Assembly: GCA_963924555.1 (NCBI GenBank)
Contig: OZ004591.1
Coordinates: 6,882,001-6,946,000 of the forward strand
Length of the DNA stretch: 64,000 nucleotides
Source of the DNA: Crambe crambe
Taxonomy: Eukaryota > Porifera > Demospongiae > Poecilosclerida > Crambeidae
Direction of reading: 5' to 3'
In this document: positions 55,752 through 64,000 of the stretch, piece by piece
How the letters are laid out: the number at the start of each line of letters is the position of its first letter
Numbering within the stretch: the stretch's first letter is position 1
Made by a program: the position numbers and the translations under genes
The notes under the pieces: generated by a model
Told to the model about the DNA's origin: nothing
Databases searched by the model: none
Seen by the model: the letters and a program-made list of their open reading frames with translations, nothing else

Positions 55752-58700
55752 CAATGGCATATAGTTACATGTTCTGTAGAATGAAAAACAACAATAAAAA
55801 AGGAACACAATATTTCTTCATACGTGTACATTATAATGAAAGTCAGACTCTTTGGGAGAACTTATTCTGTGAAGAGAATCTCAAGGCAAACAATATAAGG
55901 GAAAGTGTGCAAAAGGGGGGAAAATACTGGGAGGCTATTTGTTTTAACTCAAGAAGGTCTTTTATCAGAAGTAGTGGTGTTTACAAACTTGTCATTGTGT
56001 TAATTATTGTTGAGTCAGTCTATGTGGAGTGGTCCAGATTGCTTCTTCCTGCAATGTACCACAAGTGAATAGCACAAGTGAATAGCAGGCTATCATGTTA
56101 TGTATCACATGACTTCAAGTCTGACACATTCCTGTCTCTCTATGGTCACTTTTGATTACCACTACCGCCACGTGGCATACTACTGGTCACATGGTGGACT
56201 CTTACTACCACTACGAACACATGTACCATGTGACCCACCATGATGTGTGACCACAAAAGCATTTTTTTGAGAGAAACGAGTTGTTTTTGTTTATTACTTG
56301 GGGGAACCATGGGAAGGTCCTCTGAGTCTTAGTTGGGTTAGGGAGAGAAACAAGGTTGTTTTTGTTTACCACTTGAGGAGAAATGTAAGGAGCATGGGAA
56401 AGTACTTCTATCAGAGAACAAGAAAGAGTTGAGGCTTGCGTTCATCATTAATTGGTCTTGTTTTGTGGTGTTTTTGAGTAGGACACAAGAGGTTTTGAAG
56501 AAGTAAGGGACATACGTAGCCAGTTTGCCAAGCAGTACTAGTAGCGAGTGGCATGCATGGGAAAAAAACTCTCGTCCAAAGGGTAAGAAAGAGCGCTGAA
56601 ATTTTGAAGTTATTTGGGGGGACAAACGACCCTGTATTTTCCTATAGTCTAGACTACTTGTACAGGTACACTGTCGCTATAGCAATTAATTGCTAGGTAG
56701 GCACATCTTGATGGGCAGGAAGGCCGGATGGCTGTGGGGGGAGATAGTTGTGGCTGGAGAGCCAGGCACACGATGCGGCTGTGGGGGGAGAGAGTTGTGG
56801 CTGGAGAGCTGGGCACACAATGTAGCTAAGAGTCATGCATGTGTTTCTTAAAAGGTATGGTGGTGTGGTCTGTCGCTGTTCTGTTATTTGCCTTGATCCT
56901 TAATAAGTCACGCCGAGACAAAAGGCAAAAAAAAGAAAGTGTTCGCCTTAGCCATGGGACACCTCCATGGTGGATGCACTGACAAGACAATCAATCAAGA
57001 AGCTACTTGTCCCTTTGGTTAGCCTGGTTTACTAACAAGATTAAAGTGGGGCAGAGTTCAGGGTCAAGGGTTCATTCCCAATTAAAGATAATAACCTCAT
57101 CCTGTCAGCTTAGCACCTTCACCTGTCCAGTGCATGACAAATGACAGAACTAGATGCCGTCTAATCAGGACAGTGAAAACTGATCCATGGGCAATGCCAA
57201 AGGTAAATTAAGAGTCTATTTAAGACAAAGGATTTCTAGGAGGGAGAATAATGAAGGGATTCATTCACTAGAATTGGGGGAGCTAAGGGTGGAGACCTAC
57301 AACATTAAAGTGTTCATTTCAAGTATTATGTTTATTTGTTGATTGTTTTGGATTAAGCAGCTGCTGCATGAAAGGAGCGGAGGTAAGATAAAATTTCAAC
57401 TTGGGGAGTTGCAAAAGCTAATGTGGTAACCTGCCGGAAATGGCTTGGAATGAAGTCACAGCCCTTCCCTCATTGATGTGGAAACACAAATAGACACGGT
57501 TAATGGAACACTTTAAGTCTTCCCAGCACACGCACAGAAATGATAACAGATACCAGTGAAGTCACCTCTCCTTCTTTCTTTCCTTGGCCATTGGGAAAGC
57601 TCCTTATAAAGACCTAATGTCAAGATCGGTGGCAACGGTACATACGTAGCTACCTGGAGGAGCTTCTGGAACTTGTGGGCACGTCTCTGTATGCAACCAG
57701 TGGGTGCAGTAACAACTGGTGCCACGTTGTGGTCAGGCATCCCACAGAGTGACTGTGACCCTATCCCTTATGCATATCTCATCACCTTTAAAGGAAATCG
57801 GGAGTTATTTTCTGAGCTTAACTGCAGGAATTCATTCTTAGTCAAAGAGACAGAGAGGAAATTTTAATTAATTAATGGATCACATGTTTATGCTCATACA
57901 GCGCCAGTGAAACAATCACACACCATAACAGAAATACTATCATGGAAGAAGTTCCTGAGATCTCACTTTCCATTCCACTTGTGCTCATGACAGACCCTTG
58001 GAAAGAGGAAGAGAAGGAGATAACATAATCCATTGCTGACATGTCAGGAACTGAGTGACTGCCTTTCTGTCTGTCTGACTGAGGGGGAGTGCTCAAGCAG
58101 ATAATGTGATCCTGAGGGGCTTTATTGTTTGACAACAAAACAAAAGCAATATTTACTGCAGCTTAAAGGAGCCTTCACTTCAATCACTCTGGCTGGCAAG
58201 AATCTGCATTGCTACGATGCATTGAATGATCATGTTCCATGATTTAATGTTTTTGTTTAGGGTGTTAGCTTGGTTTGTTTGCAGGTTAGCAACCACTCTT
58301 TCTTTAGGCAACAGTTGCTTGTTGACGGTTTGTTTACTCATTTTAAAGACGTACATAATCTTCTCTCTCTCTAAACGTACCATTTTAAAAATCATTATTA
58401 CTATTAATGTAACCACATACCATAATCTCAGGAGGAGAGCCCAACTTTCCCAAGACGAGGCCCAGGTAAAGCAGGAGGACAGGGTTGTCCGGTCGTCTGA
58501 CAAGGGCTGTCCTGTAGTGCTTCACGGCCTCCCCCCAGCGTTCCTGCAGGCGACATAAGTGTCCCATATTAGTGTTAGCATTGATGTGGTCACTCTTAAT
58601 GGACAGAGCTTTGCGATAGCATGACTCCGCTTCCTGTGGGCGACCTATCATATGATAAATAGAAGATTAATGGACCTAATACCTGAAATATTTTCTATAA

Positions 58701-59248
58701 GAGGATAAATTTTCAAGTGTTAAGAATTTATTGGCTGCGTTAATTTTAAGCACAGCATTATCTCTCTTAGTGAATTCTCTACATATGTATTCAGGACACA
58801 ATACCTATTAGGTAGCATTTTTCAATACTGATAATACCTCCAAAGAGTGGAAATCTCTCTATTAAAGCAAGTCCCAAGGTGTCCTGTACACAACCACCAC
58901 GTCCTTGATAAGCTTCCAAGTGGTACAGTAATAAAGAGACTTCTAAGCTTTCTAACTGAGCAGTGTGTGAAATCTGGCATGCTAGGACTGGAGAAGGAAG
59001 AGATGGAAGCGAAAGCCACCTATTGATAGCTGAATCCCTAGAAACCACACAGCAACCTGCAAGCATTCCAACTAGTTCATGTTAGGGACAACAAGGAACT
59101 AGATTTCCCAGAATTGAAGTGATTAACTGCTGATTGCCTGCCAGCCTTATTGTGCAAGTGAGGCCTCAGCTTTGCACCAGGATAATTGCTGAATGAGTGA
59201 GGTATGCGGATGGTTGAAGAGGTCATATACACATCATATCACGAGTTA

Positions 59249-59294
<46 letters not shown>

Positions 59295-60851
59295 GAAAAC
59301 TTAACCAAGTTCACTAGCAGCCACACTAATGTAAGTTCCTCGTTTATCAATACTTGAGGAAAAGAACCTAAAAATCCCCTTTATTTCCTTTTGTCAGGTA
59401 CTTAATCAAGTTAAGGATAATTATGATAATGTATGCAGGCAGAGTCTACCCCCTTTCCCATAAATCTACTGGCAGGGGCAACACTTGTTGTGTCTTGTCA
59501 CACATTCTGGGGGGAGAATTCGATTGTTTATGGGAGTGGTCCACGGAGGCTTGATTCAAGGGACTCACCCAGATTAAAATGTGTTGGCTACACGTGGCAG
59601 GCTGCCTGTTGTACTAGGTATGTTATTAAGGCCCTGGGGGCTGCCTGGCATCATGCAATCAATTAATCCCCCCTGGGACTGCTCAAGTTCTTATAGCCAT
59701 ATCAAAAGGTTTCTTCTTCTTCTTCTTCTTTACTAACGGTGGAAATAATGTTTTCAACTCCAATTCACATTTAATCAAATATTAAGATTCACCATGGCAA
59801 CTGGGAAGAAAACACCAGTTCAAGGTTAGAGTGCAAATGCAAGATAAAATCATCTCTACCATGACCCACTACTGGAATGTGGACTTTTAGTTGGAGAACA
59901 ATGGCAGGACTTGTCCTCCATGACAGGGTGTTTACAGAACCAGTCCACTCCCGGAAAGGAAAGTCAGAGATCAAATTGATTCATAGCCGGGATTGTTGTT
60001 ATTTGTCACTAATGGGTCTAAATTTAAAAGATCTAAATTAATTAAAACCATTGTGAACCTCTTCCCAGAAAGGAGTAGCAAGCTACCATACATAGTCAGT
60101 CAGGTGACCAGAGGTGTTATACCTCAGGCCTTTATTTGGGCAACACCTGCGTTCCAGGTGAAAGGTCATGGAGTAACCAGGTGAAAGGTCATGGAGTAAC
60201 GAGAACTCTTACAAATGAAAGGTGGAGACATGCAGTCTCTATAAGGAAAACCCATAGCAACCCATTATATTATACACTGAAACTGTAAGGGAGCGTGCAC
60301 CATTCTCCTGATATCAGAGGAAGCACATGGAATTGATTACTATTGAACAGTTTTCTGGGAAAGAAGTTCCAAAAGACCCAGGCAGTTCATTAATTAATAG
60401 ATAGCTTGAATCTTCCCACTCAGCCAAATATTTAATTTATTTATTTAATTTCTATTTGGTATGTAATCAAATCCCTAGTCCCTCTAATGTTAACAACCTT
60501 GGGTACGAGGCTAAAAAAAAAATATCACCTTATAACCATACATACTATCATATACCATACACTTGTGCTTCAGTTGCATAATTATCATTAATTTCTATTT
60601 TGGAATGTAATTAAATCCCTAGTCCCTCTAATGTTAACAACCATAAAGATCAACCTCTAATGGTTGAACCACATACTACCATTCACATTGTTGCAGCTTT
60701 GGTTGCATAGGTGGATGTTGACTGCACATGCTGCAATGAAACATTTCTCACCTGTATTTAATAAGATTAGGCCGAGATTAGTCCAGGCTGCAGTGTAGTT
60801 TTGTCTGAGTCTAATGGCCTCCCTGTAGTACAGCTCACACTTTCTAATGCC

Positions 60852-60890
<39 letters not shown>

Positions 60891-63800
60891 GCAGACTGTT
60901 TAAGGTAGTGGTATCCAATCAATTGTGTGTGAGTTGTTAGTGTGTATATAGGAGTGGGAAAGACTAAATTGGATTATGTCAACTAGTATGGCTTGGGGTC
61001 ATGTACTTCGCACTTGCCCTGTCCAAAAACAATCCCATTACCTTTGTTGTTACTCTAGTGTTACCTATCCGGTTACAACCATTAAGTGCTATGAATATCA
61101 TTAAGGCTACCAGCCCACTGCCCATGCCCATCAAATAGTTATTGCGTTTTGTGGGGATCTAGAGACACACACCTGGGGTTGCCTTGGTTTTGACAAGGCA
61201 AGACTTAGAGCCGCCTGGAGGTCAAAACCAGTAACACAGATAAGTAGATAAATATAATAGCTTAACCCTCATACCTGACCAACCAGCCTAATAAGTTATC
61301 ACCACTTATATAACACTTGACCAGTACAGAAAATCCAGTTAGTGCTGTGACCTTCAGCTTTATAGTGCTGTGACCTTCTGCAATCCTATTGTGACCTTTC
61401 AGTGCTTATTACTGGTAAGGAGGGTATATTGGCAAGGGTCGATGACTACATGGAGACCAAGGGTATTGGTATGGGAAGTGAACCCAATCATGGGTATGTA
61501 GTATGGGAAGTGGACCCAGTGGGTACATGTGGTATGGGAAGTGGACTCAATCATGGGTATGTAGTATGGGAAGTGGACCCAGTGGGTACATGTGGTATGG
61601 AAAGTGGACTCAATCATGGGTATGTAGTATGGGAAGTGGACCCAGTGGGTATGTGGTATGGGAAGTGGACCCTGTATGGGAAGTGGACCCTATGGTACAA
61701 GGCATGAGAAGTGAATCCAATGGGGTACACACATGGACAAGGTATGGGAAGTGGACCCTTATGTGGCATGGGAAGTACTAATGCATAAACTTGATCCATT
61801 TAACCAGCGATTCATTTCACATACCCGACCTTCGTTATTCTGATTAACATGAACTGCAAACTTATTGGCATAACCAGCATGCAGCCATGTGGCCTATAGA
61901 GTTGGAGTCATAATTCTGACATGCCTTTGAGGTGATGATAACTTCAGAGGGCCTACCACCATTGTGATGCACACAGAAACCAGATAAATCAAACTAAACT
62001 CTTCTCAGCTAAATCATATTTTGCCCGGTTCTTTTCTTTATTCTGTAGAAGAATGGTCACATTAATCTTTGAAGATTTTAGCTTGCTACTTTTAAAGGCA
62101 TATAAGAGTTATGACCAGTCAGGCACTGAAGTATTACCAAGAACAGTGTGTACAAACATGGCCTTTGATTAGCTTCCTTTGAAGATCTTCTTTCCCCACT
62201 GAGCTTGGTGGGGGGCTATCAGTATAATTATAATTGCTGACCAATCCAGTTGTCATCCGATTACCTAACAATATCTACAAAGTAGAGCCCACTTTATATC
62301 AAAGCTTGCATCTTCAGGTGTGTCCATTCTTGGGGTCAAAGATCAAAGAGAACAGTTTGTATAAGGTCAGATTCGTTTCCTGTCTTGAAATGCAAAAAAC
62401 ATATATATTTCTTATAGAAATTATTATTTGGTTTATGGAGGTATTATTGTTCTTATGTGAAGTCCCATCTGGTCATCCCTCTAGCCTTCCAGTCTCTGGA
62501 CCCCTTAAAATGTTATGTAAACTGTCAAACAAGAAGACATTAAAATGCTCCAGCAACTAGAAATTCAATTAGTAATTTAATCAAAAATAGCCAGTCACAC
62601 AAGAAAAGATTTATACATTGAACCTCCTCCTTCTCTTCCCTCTCCCCACAGCTTAATTTCTACAATTAGCTTTAGAAACATACTTGATTTTTTTCCCCTG
62701 TAAGATCACCACATCAACATGCTGCAGCTCATACATGTACACACTAGTCACATGCTTGATTACTACCGGCATAATCAAGCATGTGATTATGGACTACTGT
62801 GTTATAAGAAACCCTGCCAATACTCAATTTCCTTACAAATTATACAAACATTGTACAATGGACCTTATTTATCCCGAATTATGACATACTGAACTAAATT
62901 CATGGTACATAGATATAGGATGTACATTATGGTAAAGGTCGTCAAAATTACAAGCATAATTTATTATGATGGTAAAGGTCATCATAATGACAAGCTGCAC
63001 TTAATATGTATTACTATTATCACCTGTTGAGCATAATAGTTGCCAATGGTCATGAAGACCTTTGCATTACCAGGGTTCACAGCTACTGCTGATTCAGCAA
63101 GAAGATTGGTACTCCCCCATTCATAATTACGTCTCACTGTCTTTGCACCGTATGTTACCATGGACACCCCAAAGAAGAAGATGACAACCATTTTGAGTAA
63201 TTTGCACTTGGACTATAAATCAAATTGTATGAAAAGGGATCACTTTGAGAAAAACTTGAATAAGGTGAATTAAGGCATCATGCTGAATGCTTAGATTCAC
63301 ATTTGACTGTAATTAAAATTTGACCATTTTTTGGACTATAGCTACATAGAGCCTTGGTAAATTCCTGAAAACCTGAAATTTTTTTGCAACTGATTTAGTC
63401 TAAAGTGAGTCTAGACATCATGCTGAATGCTTAGATTCATCAAGTGTAATGGGGTCTCGTAAAAATTTTGTGCCATTTTTGCAGCCTTTGCAAATTCTTT
63501 TGCAACCGATTTAGGTTTTAACAGTCAAAAGTGAATCTAGGAATCATGCTGAATGTTTAGATTCATATCTGAATGTTATTAATTAATCACGTATGAAATT
63601 GGGAATTAAACCAGTTATGTGACTGATAAGGATTTTAATAATTAAAAATGAATCCAGGCATCATCATGAAAAAAAATTGGCCATTTTTGGAAATTTCTAA
63701 GTCATGGTAAATTAAAAAATATGTGACCAATTTAGGTTTAATGAATCTACATGCTGAATGCATTCTGAACTCACAGAAAGATACTCTGCTCCCATGGCAA

Positions 63801-64000
63801 CCAACAGACATGCCCCCATGCTGGGGAGGTAGAGAACTCTCTCAGCCACCACAAAACCGACAGGGAAAAATAAATTAGAGGCTGGGAGAAAGGGAAGAAT
63901 CAAAAGAGAGATGGCAAAGAGAACGCAGAGTTTTCTGGAGCATTTAATGTTCAGCGTTTGTGTTAAGCTGTTTTTTGCCCCTCTCAAAGAAACGAGCTTC
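51977..64000 (-). CDS. TMTC: TMTC family protein (transmembrane and TPR repeat-containing), 3' part
   Basis: Exons in transcript order: >64000-63775, 63212-63024, 60851-60752, 58644-58421, 57686-57654, 55647-55501, 52425-52342, 52186-51977. The first visible exon carries [18 protein letters not shown] and [17 protein letters not shown], the signature at the end of the TMTC membrane region, followed by another membrane helix. TPR modules come next ([70 protein letters not shown]). All phases agree, including a 33-base microexon. TMTC proteins are ER membrane O-mannosyltransferases acting on cadherin-type domains. The N-terminal helices lie outside the window. TMTC1/TMTC4-like is suggested by the [23 protein letters not shown] wording, but the paralogue is not settled. 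Confidence 0.88.
52426..55500 (-). other. TMTC intron (3.1 kb) with simple repeats
   Basis: It holds four copies of a 15-base gtggtatagggggag unit (53215-53272), a duplicated gttgataacccaatgaac segment (53480-53525), a G run (53714-53727), a ggaaaaggagagggagaga repeat (53958-54008) and a duplicated attggattcccagtaaaga segment (54645-54710). No exon was recognised. Confidence 0.65.
55648..57653 (-). other. TMTC intron with (GA)n tract and a 50-bp duplication
   Basis: A GA run of about 85 bases (55664-55748) reads (CT)n on the transcript and forms the polypyrimidine tract of the exon 55647-55501. A ggctgtggggggaga-based segment of about 55 bases is duplicated at 56729-56820. Nothing coding was recognised. 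Confidence 0.75.
57654..57686 (-). other. TMTC: 33-base microexon of TMTC
   Basis: The exon encodes [11 protein letters not shown] and is bounded by an acceptor (catacag) and a donor (gtagct). It keeps phase 0 between PPEIM and ESEEML. The TPR helix pattern across the junction supports it. Confidence 0.65.
58645..60751 (-). other. TMTC intron (2.1 kb)
   Basis: It contains an (AC)n run (59250-59291) and the first copy of a 55-base direct repeat with ccctagtccctctaatgtta, whose two copies lie at about 60448-60500 and 60593-60645. No exon was recognised. Confidence 0.65.
60852..63023 (-). other. TMTC intron (2.2 kb) with (GA)n and a gtatgggaagtggac minisatellite
   Basis: A GA run (60854-60883) abuts the acceptor of the exon 60851-60752. 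A composite minisatellite built on gtatgggaagtggaccca spans about 61468-61770 and is open in several frames because of its composition. No exon was recognised. Confidence 0.7.
63270..63770. repeat. Tandem/dispersed repeat related to 11271-11335
   Basis: Around five diverged copies of a roughly 115-base unit containing catcatgctgaatgcttaga (63272, 63415, 63543, near 63655 and 63750) lie mostly within the TMTC intron 63213-63774. The same core is in an intron of gene B. Confidence 0.7.

Noticed and set aside
55560-55831. RERERE and LSLSLS reading frames
   Set aside because: They are translations of the (GA)n microsatellite and have no protein-like features.
1-64000. Transposases, reverse transcriptases, retrovirus-like elements, rRNA and tRNA genes
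   Set aside because: No reading frame with such domains and no obvious long terminal repeats were seen. A by-eye tRNA check found no convincing cloverleaf, but a covariance-model search was not possible.

Overview
The window looks like nuclear DNA of an invertebrate animal. The coding sequence is split by GT-AG introns, many only 50-200 bases long, and the genes are metazoan families (complement-type sushi domains, inversin-like, RHBDD1, MADD, ARGLU1, a SoxB HMG-box factor, TMTC). Gene density, tiny introns, abundant low-complexity DNA and a simple SoxB gene fit a non-bilaterian such as a demosponge, but the species cannot be fixed from the sequence alone.

Layout. (1) 1-17,158, plus strand: two neighbouring, same-direction genes each encode a long secreted chain of about 20 CCP/sushi modules ending in a tyrosinase-fold domain. 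The first is cut by the left edge of the window; the second is complete (20 exons, 1,692 codons). Nearly every CCP is its own exon with phase-1 boundaries at both ends, and part of the first gene is a very recent tandem array of exon-plus-intron units. Both tyrosinase-fold domains lack most of the six copper histidines. (2) 17,411-31,849: a compact block with an inversin-like ankyrin/IQ gene (minus), RHBDD1-type rhomboid protease (plus) and MADD (minus), with short shared promoters and closely facing 3' ends. (3) 32,102-64,000: ARGLU1 (plus), an HMG-box SoxB gene (plus) and a TMTC gene (minus, 5' end outside the window). Intron length changes sharply here: ARGLU1 has an 11.85-kb intron and the TMTC introns are mostly 2-3 kb, while the first 33 kb has introns mostly below 500 bases.

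The strongest points for a second look are: the pair of CCP/pseudo-tyrosinase genes with their near-identical exon array, which together could be an undescribed secreted recognition or matrix system; the ARGLU1-SoxB-TMTC cluster, whose human counterparts (TMTC4, ARGLU1, SOX1, SOX21) all lie on chromosome 13q; the gene-poor, long-intron surroundings of SoxB, which resemble a genomic regulatory block; and several places where minisatellites or microsatellites have multiplied or replaced splice signals.

All exon boundaries were placed by hand from splice consensus, reading phase and family similarity. Exon lengths sum to whole codons for every complete gene, which supports the models. No recognisable transposase, reverse transcriptase, retrovirus-like element, rRNA, tRNA or CRISPR array was seen.
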